DNA of 64,000 nt, from the NCBI RefSeq assembly GCF_007745175.1, contig NZ_CP036271.1, positions 1,632,154 through 1,696,153 on the forward strand, written 5' to 3'. Positions within the stretch are counted from its first letter, which is position 1. The number at the start of each line of letters is the position of its first letter. A program made the position numbers and the translations under genes. Below the pieces are notes generated by a model. That model did no database searches, had not been told where the DNA came from, and saw only the letters and a program-made list of their open reading frames with translations. Of this stretch, positions 44,148-52,548 are shown one piece after another. The DNA is from Caulifigura coniformis (GTDB lineage Bacteria > Planctomycetota > Planctomycetia > Planctomycetales > Planctomycetaceae).

Positions 44148-44555
44148 TCACTCCGGAGCGGCCGGGTTACGCGATGACTGTTGCGTTTTGCAACGGTCAG
44201 CCTCCGCCAGGGCCTCGAACCGGGCCCGCAATTTTTCGAGATCTTTTTCATCCAGCTCTTCGAGATCCAGGAGGGTGTTCCGCGCTCCCTCCATCGCGCG
44301 GATCAGTTCATCGAGCTTGATCTGCACGGCCGCGCTGTCGCGGTTCTGGGCGCTCTGGATCAGGAACACCATCAGGAACGTGACGATCGTCGTTCCGGTG
44401 TTGATGACGAGCTGCCAGGTCTCGCTGAATCCGAAGAGCGGCCCGGTCAACGCCCAGCCGATCACGAGGGCGACGGCCGCGCAAAACGCGACCGGATGGC
44501 CCGCTGCCTTGGCGGCCCATTTGGTCATCCGGTTGAACAGGGAGTGACGATGCAT
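44148..44555 (-). CDS. Low-affinity iron permease family protein
   Basis: A 135-residue protein starting ATG 44555. Two membrane helices (residues about 21-40, VAFCAAVALVIGWALTGPL, and 48-66, WQLVINTGTTIVTFLMVF) precede the signature LIQSAQNRDSAAVQIKLDEL, which matches the iron_permease family (PF04120). The C-terminal part is charged and helical (EELDEKDLEKLRARFEAL). Bacterial members have mostly unproven transport roles; iron transport is not demonstrated. Confidence 0.88.
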   Translation of the reverse strand: MHRHSLFNRMTKWAAKAAGHPVAFCAAVALVIGWALTGPLFGFSETWQLVINTGTTIVTFLMVFLIQSAQNRDSAAVQIKLDELIRAMEGARNTLLDLEELDEKDLEKLRARFEALAEADRCKTQQSSRNPAAPE

Positions 44556-44580
44556 GGCGTCTTCCAGCCGACCGGGGAAA

Positions 44581-44608
44581 TGAAAACAGCCGGCAAATTC
44601 GCCGGCTG
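44581..44608 (-). terminator. Rho-independent terminator
   Basis: On the minus strand the stem CAGCCGGC (44608-44601) and GCCGGCTG (44594-44587) encloses a six-base loop and is followed by TTTTCATTT. It ends transcription of the small basic protein gene, 26 bases after its stop, and separates it from the iron-permease-like gene. Confidence 0.83.
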
Positions 44609-44633
44609 CGTGATCATTCGAGCCTGTTCAGGC

Positions 44634-44987
44634 TCATTCTTCGGCTTCGGCGGCGTCTGCAGCCCCCGGGGCGGCCGCGGCGCTCGTGGCCGCGGTGACC
44701 AGTTCCTTGATCGGCTGGATGAAGTACATCTTCTTGCCCTTGGAACGGAGCTGTTCCAGGCGCTCTTCGGCCGCCGCCCGCTGGTCGTACGGGAAGCGGG
44801 CTTCTTCCTTCATCGTGCCGCTGAAAACACCCCAGATCAGGCGCTTCCGCTCGGGGGCCTTCGTTTTCTTGCGAGTCGTCGCCTTCTTCGCGGTGGCGCC
44901 CTTGGTCTTCTTCGCTGCGGCCGGACGGGCGTCTGCGGCCTCCGCTTCACGGCGCTTGGAAAGACGGCTGGAAACTTTGCGTGCCAT
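44634..44987 (-). CDS. Small basic Lys/Ala-rich protein
   Basis: A 117-residue protein starting ATG 44987. The first half is Lys/Ala/Arg-rich (AAKKTKGATAKKATTRKK), similar to histone-H1-like tails, followed by a compact region (RLIWGVFSGTMKEEARFPYD) and an Ala/Glu-rich end. It could bind nucleic acid, which is inference. It has its own terminator and is likely monocistronic. No named family. Confidence 0.7.
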   Translation of the reverse strand: MARKVSSRLSKRREAEAADARPAAAKKTKGATAKKATTRKKTKAPERKRLIWGVFSGTMKEEARFPYDQRAAAEERLEQLRSKGKKMYFIQPIKELVTAATSAAAAPGAADAAEAEE

Positions 44988-45980
44988 GGAAATCCCTGTG
45001 ACTGGGCAGCTCCCTCTCGAACATCGCGAGACAGGAACGGCCGGCTGATTGAATCAAGCCCTGTAATCTAGCACGTTTGGCCGAAATGTCATGCCCGCCG
45101 GCGAGTGGCCCAGGTCTGCTCACCGTTTCAGGATGGGCCAATTCGTCGTTCGCTTGCGTCGTTGCCGCAAAATGACTTGCGGTGACAAGAGACAACCGAC
45201 TGTGAAAAAGTGACTCACCCCGCCCCAAATTCCCCCGCCAAAGCACTCCCGAGTACCGAGTACCGGGCCCCCCCGCGCAACCGCCCCCGTCATGGTGGAG
45301 GACACCATGAACCCAACCACGATCAACCTGTCGTCTCACACCCCGGCCTGGCCGGCTCCATGTCCGCACCACCCACGCTCTCCCGATCCTTCCACTGAAC
45401 TTCCGCAGGGAAAGAGGGCGAGGAGTACAGGACCACCCACACAACGCGCCCTCCTTGCCCCCCTCGGCGTCGAACACTTCCGCAGTTTTCCGAATCCCCG
45501 CGCGCGCCTGCGAGTTCCGCACACGTCTGGTCACTTGTTCACGATGGGCCAGTTCGTCTTTGCCGCAACATGACCTGCGGTTTCGAGAGACGACCTCTTG
45601 TGAAAAAGTGACTCGCCCTGGCGAGAGGCCCCGGACCGGGTGGAGTGACCGCCTGCCCCGCACGTCATCGTCCGCCGCTGCTCCCCGGCGCAACCGTCTC
45701 AGTCAGATGGAGAGACCAGACACATCCATCGGAGGCGATCATGGGCCGAGCCACCTGGAATCAGTCGCAAGTCAAAATGTCACCGATTCTTCGGGGAGAA
45801 GAGGCCAAGAAAACAGATCCGCCCCCCGGTCCCTGCGCGCCTTGGATGCGTTCCTCAGGGACTTGCGGTGGAACAGGAGGTAAAGAAGGCCGGCGAAAGC
45901 GGTTTCGTCGCAATGGGGTTCGAGGACAGAGCGTTTGCCTTGTTCGAGTTGGCTTCCAGGGGCAACTGGCGGAAAGAAAG
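44988..45980. repeat. Gene-free region with tandem and dispersed repeats
   Basis: Nearly 1 kb without a supported gene. A block at 45131-45217 (ATGGGCCAATTCGTC, TTGCCGCAAAATGAC, TTGCGGT, GAGAC, then TGTGAAAAAGTGACTC) recurs at 45541-45620 with TTGCCGCAACATGACC and the same 16-mer. Between them lies repeat family C copy 2 (45275-45465). A weaker third block starting GGCGCAACCG is near 45679. The frame 45307-45573 begins MNPTTINLSSHTPAWPAP behind a strong GGTGGAGGACACC site but is unlike the other copy. Confidence 0.65.
45275..45465. repeat. Dispersed intergenic repeat family C, copy 2
   Basis: GCGCAACCGCCCCCGTCATG, GTGGAGGACACCATG, AACCACGATCAACC, then GAGGAGTACAGGACCACCCA and CGCGCCCTCCTTGC in the order seen at 29499-29690. 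Arms diverge between the blocks. Both copies are intergenic and read in the same direction. Confidence 0.65.
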
Positions 45981-48900
45981 TCAGGGGCCGGCGGCGGGGA
46001 ATTCGAAACGGAAGATCCCCCTGGAAGTCCGGACCTCGACCCATCCGTCCGATTGGCTCCGTTCGACGACCAGCCCTGTGGAGCCGACGAGTTCACCCTG
46101 CAAATCGTTTCCGACCTGGCGCCCGGTCCGCTTGTCGAAACAGCGGATCCGGTCTTCACGGAGCTCGGGGCCCCGGAGCACGGCGTCGTTGATGACCAGC
46201 AGTGGAATGTCGCGCGGCTGATCGAGCGGGAACACCGACTTCTCCAGCGGGATCGACCACTTCAGCTCGAACGTGTGCGGGTCGAGTCCGTACACGGTGC
46301 CGTTGGCGTAGGGCCGGCGTCGATTGCCGAGGAACATCAACGGAGGCCGCAGCTGCTCGACCGCCGGCGGGCCGAAGACGCAGATCATCAGGGCGAAGGG
46401 ATCGTCCACGGCATAGACATCCGCAATTTCTCCCGGTGGCGAGATCGCGACCCGGGCCATCTCCGTGCCATCCGATGGCCGGAACAGCTGGATCGCATCA
46501 GGCCCAGCCGCTCCGATAAGCCTCGAGCCGACCTTGAACTCCACGGCACGCGGATCGATTGGGGCCTTCCAAAGGAGGGTGCCGCTCTCGAGCTCCACCG
46601 CCGCCAGTCCCGAAGGCTCATCGCCCGCCGCGGGGTCTGCGATCGTTCCAGCGATCGCGCCGCTGCGAAGGATCGCGGTCGTCCCGACCGTCGTTCGCAG
46701 CTCCCCTCCGGAAAAGCCGAGCTCGCGCGTGGCCAGCAGTGAACCGTCCAAAGGATCGAGCGTCTCGATTCGCTTCCGTGACGGAGAGACGACGACCAAC
46801 GCAGTGTGATCCGCCACGGCGAAGGCGTCGGGGTCGAATGCATCGCGATCCCACATCCGGCGCCCGGTCGCCGTCTCGCAGCACACGAGGCGACCGAATT
46901 CGCGGTAATACAGGTTCGAGGCGGTCACCGGTCCCAGTTGGGCGAGCGGCCGGCCGAATTCATCGAGATCGAGCGGATGCCGGCCCGGCGCGCTGTCGGA
47001 GAGCCTTGGAAGAAAACTGACGCTGTAAGTCGCGACGTCGCCCCAGGCGTCGATCCAGGGAACGTCCCAAAGCTTCGACGCCCCGCGCTCTCCGGCCGCG
47101 TTGAAGGGGAGAAGTCCGTGAAGTCCCGTCCCCGACTGGAGCAACACCAGCGGCCCGATTCCGATGGACTGCCGATAGTCCGACGACTGGAGCGACCGCT
47201 CCGTCTTCGGCAAATCGATGGCCCAGGGGCGATCCTGCCCGGCCCCGGAAAAGTGAACTCCCATTCCGGTGATGCCTCTGTTGTGGCCCGTGAGCTTCAC
47301 GGCGATGGAGAGGCGATCGAGTTCCCCGGGAGCCTGGGGCTCGAACCAGACGGGCCACTGGTCGACGGCAATGTTCCACGAGCGGACCGAGGCGAGCACC
47401 GGCTCTTTCGACGGCCACGCGGGGATGGATGCCGCGACAGGTCGGAGAGCGCGCTCGAGTTCGGCGGCCCGAGGTCCGACATCGCCGCCGAGCCCTTCCA
47501 GCGACAGCAGGGCGAGTCGCTGTCGCGCCCGTCCGCGCGTGTCGAGTGCAGGCGACGCCTGAAGTCGATCCAGTGTTCTTGCCGCTCCCCAGTCAGTCCG
47601 TCGCAGCAGATCGAGCAACCTTTCCACTTCGTCCGGCCGCGCCGCTCCGACGCGATTCAGCAGTTCGTCCAGCCGGCCGCGCATGGCGGGCGGAACCGAA
47701 GTGAATCCCTGAGAGCCTGGAACCGCGGGCGGCAGGAGGGTCGCGACGACGAGCAGATCGGCCCGTATCCGACGGCTGAGCCTGCGATTCGATTCGACCC
47801 AGCGTTCCGAAAGTCCGGCGAGGGAAATCTGCTCCAGGAGGTCGAGCGCCGTCTCGGGCCGGCGATCGAGCAGAAACGCTGCGAGCGCTTCATCGACGTC
47901 GTCGAAACGAGGCGGCGCAGGTGTCCGGCCAATGGGGGCGGGGATGGGATGAAACTCGCCGGCCGCCGTTTCACGGGCAATCAACCGGAATGTGTGTCGC
48001 CAGCGCCCGGCGGGGGCCGTTTGCTCCCTGAGCAGTTTTTCGGCCGCAGCCAGTTGTCCTGCGGCGGCGAGCCACTGGGGAGTGTTCGCCTTTTCGGGCG
48101 AGGCTTCGCGCTGCGCGGCGACTGTTCTGTGAAGTGCGAGGCCGCGGGGGGTGCGGACGACGATCCCCGCGGGGGTCCAGGTGAGACTTCGCAGTTCATC
48201 GAGCGTCTTCGGCCGTTGCCCGGCGATCTCCGAATCCCACGCGACGCTTCGCGTCAACGCTCCATCCTCGAGCCGCAGGGCCGCGGCGCCGCCACTGCGA
48301 AGGGGCTGAACGTACCAACCACCTGCGAACGCCCCCGCGCCGGCCGGCTGGATGATCGGCGTCGACCAGATGACGGCGCCATCGACAGGATTGAGTCGCT
48401 GTACCGCATCCGAGCGGATGACGAGGAGCGTCTCGTGGCGTTGCAGGACCGCCAGCCCGTTCTCGCGCGGCCTCTGCCAGCGAACTTCCCCGGTGATCCG
48501 ATCGAGAGCTGTGATGGCTTCGGATTCCGGGCCGACCCAGATCACGAGGTCGTCCATCAAGGCCAGCAGGGGCTCCCGCCATCCGGTCCACGTCCGAAAC
48601 CGTGGAGAGTGCGACGACATCGGTCCGGCGACCGGCGGCAGCCCGGCCCCTCGCCAGTCTTCGCGCTCACTGCGGTGGACCCATTCCAGTCTTCCGGTGC
48701 GAGGATCGACGGAAGCGAGCCCACCGTTCCCCGTTGCGCAGCGAACGCTCCGGCCACTGGTTTCGATCTGGGCCGGCATCCAGCTGCGACGATGATCGGC
48801 GACGAGGTTGAGCCCGGCGTCTCCGAGCCGCGTCCCCCATCGGTTCACAAAGGTCTCTGGATCGAGCGAGTTCAAAACAAGCTGGCCACCGGCTTCGGTG

Positions 48901-50147
48901 AGGGTGTACAGCTGGCCGTGCCCCAGCCGCGGAGGTGCGAGGACTTTCGCCGCCCGGGGCGGACCACCCGCGGGATCCGAGAATTCGCGAATTGCCTCGA
49001 TTCGCCGGCCATCCGCCAGCGCGCTCACGTCGATCTGGTCGGCAATCACGACGCGCGGCCGATTCGACTCCAGCGGCCGGACCGAGAACTCGCGATCGCC
49101 GTCGATCATCGACCGGCTGCTGATCGATTCGCCCAGAGCCTCACGAAAGGCATCCATCGCTTCGTGGCCTGCGGACGCCGGGTCGGTCGGGCTGCGCCGC
49201 TTCCACTCCGTCGTTCCGTCAGCTGTCTTGAGGCGTCGGGCCGACGCCCCTTCGATCAGCAGGAAACCGTCGCCAACGACGGGACGCCCGACCATGAACA
49301 GCGGCTGGGCCAGCTTTTCGAAGTCGCGCATCATGCGGTCCCACGCCGGCTCGTGCGTTTCATCGGACGAGGTCGAAGACCAAAGCACGTCATCGGAAGG
49401 AAGGACCTCTGCGACATCGGAGACCGGCTCGGCGGACGCGACAGTCGCTGCGTCGACTGGCTCGAGGCGTGCGACGGCCGTCCTGAGGTCATTCGGAAGA
49501 ATGGCAGCCCACTCCGTCCATCCCGAGTCGGCGACCGCGGTCTCCCCCAGCGCGAGGAGCGACAACCGCCTCCATGCGGCCATCTGAGGAAGGCGTTCGA
49601 CGGCCTTTCGTGGATCGTTCGAGGCATCGAGCCAGCGGTCGACAGCGATGCTGCAGGCGAGGAAGTCGCCTGCGTCGAAGGTGCGCGACGCGATCTGTTC
49701 GCAGGCTTCCAGGGCAGCGGTCGTGTGCGGAAAGCGGTCGACCACGCGCCAGAGAGCGTCGATGTCTTCTTTTCCGACAGCCTCCGCCAGCGCTCGATTG
49801 GCCAGCGGTTCCGTGATCCGCACGTATTCCAGCCGGATGGCTTCCGGCTGCTGGTCGATGAGTGCAGCGATCGCGGTGGGCGTCGACATCAGCGCACCGC
49901 GGTACGGAACGAGTCCGGCCGGCTGTGCCGAATCGAGCATCGCCCGCCAGCGCGAGACAGCGGTCAGGAGGTCTCCGCGGGCCAGCTCGGTTTCCGAGGC
50001 CACGAACTGCGCCCGCGCCTCATCGTCGATATCGACCTGCAACGCGTAACGCAGCAGCTGGTCGCGAGATTCGTCCTGCCCGATCGCCGAAAACGGGAAG
50101 GCTCCCGCCAGGGCGACGATCAGGGACAGGATTGCTCGGACAACCAC
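45981..50147 (-). CDS. Very large exported PQQ-type beta-propeller protein
   Basis: A 1388-residue protein from GTG 50147 (signal peptide MVVRAILSLIVALAGAFPFS); a frame from ATG 50186 would overlap the upstream gene. About residues 25-200 are helical repeats (LRYALQVDIDDEARAQFVAS and following), then a long array of PQQ-like propeller blades recognisable by the D-x-x-x-G-x-x-x-W pattern (DGTTEWKR, DPRTGRLEWVHR, DRITGEVRWQR, NPVDGAVIWS, ETATGRRMWDRD, ELESGTLLWKA), with a helical insert near residues 690-900. There is no enzyme motif. It probably works in the periplasm or cell surface. It follows the YceH gene by 7 bases. Confidence 0.83.
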   Translation of the reverse strand: MVVRAILSLIVALAGAFPFSAIGQDESRDQLLRYALQVDIDDEARAQFVASETELARGDLLTAVSRWRAMLDSAQPAGLVPYRGALMSTPTAIAALIDQQPEAIRLEYVRITEPLANRALAEAVGKEDIDALWRVVDRFPHTTAALEACEQIASRTFDAGDFLACSIAVDRWLDASNDPRKAVERLPQMAAWRRLSLLALGETAVADSGWTEWAAILPNDLRTAVARLEPVDAATVASAEPVSDVAEVLPSDDVLWSSTSSDETHEPAWDRMMRDFEKLAQPLFMVGRPVVGDGFLLIEGASARRLKTADGTTEWKRRSPTDPASAGHEAMDAFREALGESISSRSMIDGDREFSVRPLESNRPRVVIADQIDVSALADGRRIEAIREFSDPAGGPPRAAKVLAPPRLGHGQLYTLTEAGGQLVLNSLDPETFVNRWGTRLGDAGLNLVADHRRSWMPAQIETSGRSVRCATGNGGLASVDPRTGRLEWVHRSEREDWRGAGLPPVAGPMSSHSPRFRTWTGWREPLLALMDDLVIWVGPESEAITALDRITGEVRWQRPRENGLAVLQRHETLLVIRSDAVQRLNPVDGAVIWSTPIIQPAGAGAFAGGWYVQPLRSGGAAALRLEDGALTRSVAWDSEIAGQRPKTLDELRSLTWTPAGIVVRTPRGLALHRTVAAQREASPEKANTPQWLAAAGQLAAAEKLLREQTAPAGRWRHTFRLIARETAAGEFHPIPAPIGRTPAPPRFDDVDEALAAFLLDRRPETALDLLEQISLAGLSERWVESNRRLSRRIRADLLVVATLLPPAVPGSQGFTSVPPAMRGRLDELLNRVGAARPDEVERLLDLLRRTDWGAARTLDRLQASPALDTRGRARQRLALLSLEGLGGDVGPRAAELERALRPVAASIPAWPSKEPVLASVRSWNIAVDQWPVWFEPQAPGELDRLSIAVKLTGHNRGITGMGVHFSGAGQDRPWAIDLPKTERSLQSSDYRQSIGIGPLVLLQSGTGLHGLLPFNAAGERGASKLWDVPWIDAWGDVATYSVSFLPRLSDSAPGRHPLDLDEFGRPLAQLGPVTASNLYYREFGRLVCCETATGRRMWDRDAFDPDAFAVADHTALVVVSPSRKRIETLDPLDGSLLATRELGFSGGELRTTVGTTAILRSGAIAGTIADPAAGDEPSGLAAVELESGTLLWKAPIDPRAVEFKVGSRLIGAAGPDAIQLFRPSDGTEMARVAISPPGEIADVYAVDDPFALMICVFGPPAVEQLRPPLMFLGNRRRPYANGTVYGLDPHTFELKWSIPLEKSVFPLDQPRDIPLLVINDAVLRGPELREDRIRCFDKRTGRQVGNDLQGELVGSTGLVVERSQSDGWVEVRTSRGIFRFEFPAAGP

Positions 50148-50154
50148 GGCAGAC

Positions 50155-50892
50155 TCAATGCACTCCCAGTTCACGTCGCAGCGCATGCAGGCTTTCGCTC
50201 AGTTCGCTGACCGTCGCCTCGAGCGCTGTGATGCGATCTTCCAGCGGTGAGAGATCGACGCCCGCGGCCGGCGTCGACGCGGGCGCTGGCCTGGATCGTT
50301 CCTCGACCATTTCGTTCGGCGGTTCCGAGGTCGTGAACGACCCGGGAGCGAGCGTCCGCGCTTCATCGGCCTGATAGAAGTTGTGGTCGACTTCGACGCC
50401 CCGCCGGTCGAGCGGACCGTTTGCCTGGATGTAGCCGCGATCGAGGAGCGAGCCGAGTTCGGCCCGCAGCTGCTCCTGGGAATCGATCGGGACCATCCGG
50501 CTGGCGCGGGTGCGCAGTTCGCCCGGCTGCTGCCGGCCGCGGAGCAGCAGCTCTCCCATGATTGCCAGCTGCGGCTCGGTGAAGGGATAGGCCTTGCGGG
50601 CGTAGTGCCGGAAGCGTTCGGTGCGCCCGCTTTCGGTATGCACGACGGCCACGAGTCCCTGGGCCCGCAGTTCGTCCAGGAACCGTTGCAGCTGCTCTTC
50701 GCTGTAGTTCACGACCGGGTCGCGATTGCTTTTCTGATTGCAACCGGAGGTCGCCGCCTTGAGGGTCAGCGGGTACTGGTCGGGGGTTGTGAACGCCTTT
50801 TCAATCAGGACGCCGAGCACTCGCCGCTGGGGCCGAGACAGTTCGCGCGGTCCCGTCGGAGCGTCATCGGGCGAAAGAACATCGTCAGACAT
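50155..50892 (-). CDS. YceH-family protein (DUF480)
   Basis: A 245-residue protein starting ATG 50892. DUF480 marks are RRVLGVLIEKAFTTPDQYPL, AATSGCNQKSNRDPVVNYSE, then a second winged-helix (FTEPQLAIMGELLLRGRQQP, GELRTRASRM). The C-terminus adds a coiled coil (EDRITALEATVSELSESLHA). YceH proteins are two-winged-helix proteins of unknown role. The stop is 8 bases from the downstream start, so the large propeller gene is likely co-transcribed or coupled. Confidence 0.86.
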   Translation of the reverse strand: MSDDVLSPDDAPTGPRELSRPQRRVLGVLIEKAFTTPDQYPLTLKAATSGCNQKSNRDPVVNYSEEQLQRFLDELRAQGLVAVVHTESGRTERFRHYARKAYPFTEPQLAIMGELLLRGRQQPGELRTRASRMVPIDSQEQLRAELGSLLDRGYIQANGPLDRRGVEVDHNFYQADEARTLAPGSFTTSEPPNEMVEERSRPAPASTPAAGVDLSPLEDRITALEATVSELSESLHALRRELGVH

Positions 50893-51125
50893 ATCAGCAG
50901 GGCCTGTCGCCGAGAAAGTCGTCAAATTCGTGGAGGTCCGGGTCGTCCCGGGCCGCCCAAGGATTGTTGCGGCTTTCGCAGCCAATCGGAACCGTCGGTG
51001 CGGGGTGGCGTCGCCCGTTTCAGATTACCCAGTTTCCGGCCGTTCGAACGACAATTCGCGCCCGGCATGGGCGTGAGTATCATCGGGTCTGGACGGGCAA
51101 CGTTACGAAAAACGGGAGAATTGCC

Positions 51126-51614
51126 GTGACGCAGAACTGGTCGGATCGCAGAGCCTCTTGGTTGAGCGCAGGAATCGTGCTGGGCGTCGCACTCGCCAGC
51201 TACTGGCCGCATGAACCGATGGCGTATGCCGAAGCGGCCGCCGGCGCCGAGAAGTTCGCCCTGTGCACGGTGGGGACCAACATTGGCGACGCCGAGGCGA
51301 TTTTCGTTCTGGACTATGCAACGGGCCGCCTGATCGGCGCGACGTTCAACAACAAGGTCAACCAGTTCTCGCAGCCGATGATCCGCAACCTGGCCTCGGA
51401 TTTCGGCCTGACCGAACAGGGACAGTTTCTGATGGTTCCCGGTTTCGTGGGAGCGCGCGGCCGCGGAGCGCAGCCGGCGAACGGGGGCATCTATGTGGCT
51501 GAGCTGACGACGGGAAAGCTCGCCTTGTATGGATTCATCAATGTGAGCCAGGGCACGAAGATTCCGCAGGAACTGTCGGTGCTGGGCGTTTTCCCGTGGC
51601 GCTCGGCCACCTGA
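51126..51614 (+). CDS. Conserved hypothetical protein with N-terminal signal anchor
   Basis: A 162-residue protein from GTG 51126, with GGAGA upstream. The first 40 residues hold a hydrophobic helix (WLSAGIVLGVALASYWP), followed by an extracytoplasmic domain with a propeller-like strand (EAIFVLDYATGRLIGATFNN) and a repeated later one (GGIYVAELTTGKLALYGFIN). No family name. The frame extends upstream of the GTG without leader-like content. Followed by a strong hairpin. Confidence 0.7.
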   Translation: MTQNWSDRRASWLSAGIVLGVALASYWPHEPMAYAEAAAGAEKFALCTVGTNIGDAEAIFVLDYATGRLIGATFNNKVNQFSQPMIRNLASDFGLTEQGQFLMVPGFVGARGRGAQPANGGIYVAELTTGKLALYGFINVSQGTKIPQELSVLGVFPWRSAT

Positions 51615-51645
51615 GTTTGCTGCATTTGATTCTGAGAAGGGGCCC

Positions 51646-51700
51646 AGGCCCCGGCAGGGGCGACACCAGCCGTGAGGGGGTGTCGTTCCTGCCGGGGCTT
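51646..51700. repeat. Long GC-rich hairpin, repeat family D
   Basis: AGGCCCCGGCAGGGGCGACACC (51646-51667, given here as AGGCCCCGGCAGGGG plus CGACACC) pairs with the segment 51679-51700 with about three mismatches. The unit GCCCCG-x-x-AGGGGCGRCAC also occurs near 12184 and 12251. It lies 31 bases after the preceding stop and could stop transcription, but no T-run follows. Confidence 0.65.
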
Positions 51701-51774
51701 GGCATGTTGCTATTCCGCTTTATCGTGGGCAGATCCCACGTGGTCTCCGTTTCACTCGTCCTCGCCACACCACC

Positions 51775-52548
51775 ATGCTCCCCGGAATCAAACAGTTTCG
51801 CCTGGACGGCAAGGTGGCCATCGTCACCGGCGGTTCGAAGGGGCTTGGGCTGGCCATGGCTGAAGGGATCGCTTCGGCGGGAGGTGCGGTTGCGCTCGTG
51901 AGCCGGCATGTCGAGGAAGCGGCCGCGGCGGCGGAGCAGATCACAAAGGAATACGGGACGCGCGCCATCGGCATCGGCGCGGACGTGACCGAGAACGATG
52001 CGGTCAAACGGATGGTCGACCGGACGATCGGCCAACTGGGGCGGATCGACATTCTCGTCAACAACGCCGGGATCAATATCCGCGGACCGATTGACGAACT
52101 GACCTACGACGAGTTCCGGCAGGTGCAGGAGATCAATGTCAACGGGCCGTGGCTGTGCGCCCGCGCTGTCGTTCCGTTTCTCAAGGACCAGAAGTGGGGA
52201 CGGATCATCAACCTGGCCAGCACGCTGGGCGTGGTCGGGCTTGCAAACCGGACTCCGTATGCCACGAGCAAAGGGGCCGTGGTGCAGTTCACCCGGGCGC
52301 TAGCGCTGGAACTGGCGCCGTTCAACATTACGTGCAACGCGATCTGTCCGGGGCCATTCCTGACGGCGATGAACGAGCCGATCGCGCACACCGAGGAAGC
52401 GAAGAAATTCATCGTCGGCGCGGTGGCGCTGAACCGCTGGGGGAAGGTGGAAGAGATCCAGGGGGCGGCGATTTTCCTGGCATCCGATGCGTCCAGCTTC
52501 GTGACCGGCAGCCTGCTCACTGTGGATGGCGGATGGACGGCCCGTTGA
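51775..52548 (+). CDS. Short-chain dehydrogenase/reductase
   Basis: A 257-residue NAD(P)-dependent oxidoreductase. The cofactor motif VTGGSKGLGLAMAEG is at about residues 17-31, NNAG follows at LVNNAGIN, Ser in NLASTLGV, and the catalytic YATSK after it; the C-terminus CPGPFLTAMNEPI and GGWTAR complete the classical SDR. The pattern resembles gluconate-5-dehydrogenase or 3-oxoacyl reductase types; the substrate is not determinable. The next gene starts inside its last codons. Confidence 0.9.
   Translation: MLPGIKQFRLDGKVAIVTGGSKGLGLAMAEGIASAGGAVALVSRHVEEAAAAAEQITKEYGTRAIGIGADVTENDAVKRMVDRTIGQLGRIDILVNNAGINIRGPIDELTYDEFRQVQEINVNGPWLCARAVVPFLKDQKWGRIINLASTLGVVGLANRTPYATSKGAVVQFTRALALELAPFNITCNAICPGPFLTAMNEPIAHTEEAKKFIVGAVALNRWGKVEEIQGAAIFLASDASSFVTGSLLTVDGGWTAR

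Noticed and set aside
30000-45000. Replication origin with DnaA boxes
   Set aside because: I found no cluster of TTATCCACA-like boxes and no dnaA or dnaN gene; only the compositional trend supports an origin.
45307-45573. 88-codon plus-strand frame behind a strong GGTGGAGGAC site
   Set aside because: The frame is not kept in the other copy of the repeat and its composition is Pro/Arg-rich and noncoding-like; noted as a repeat instead.
46806-50210. Plus-strand frame of 1134 codons opposite the propeller protein
   Set aside because: Arg/Pro/Gly-rich with no domain; the minus-strand gene has a signal peptide and repeated blades and fully explains the region.
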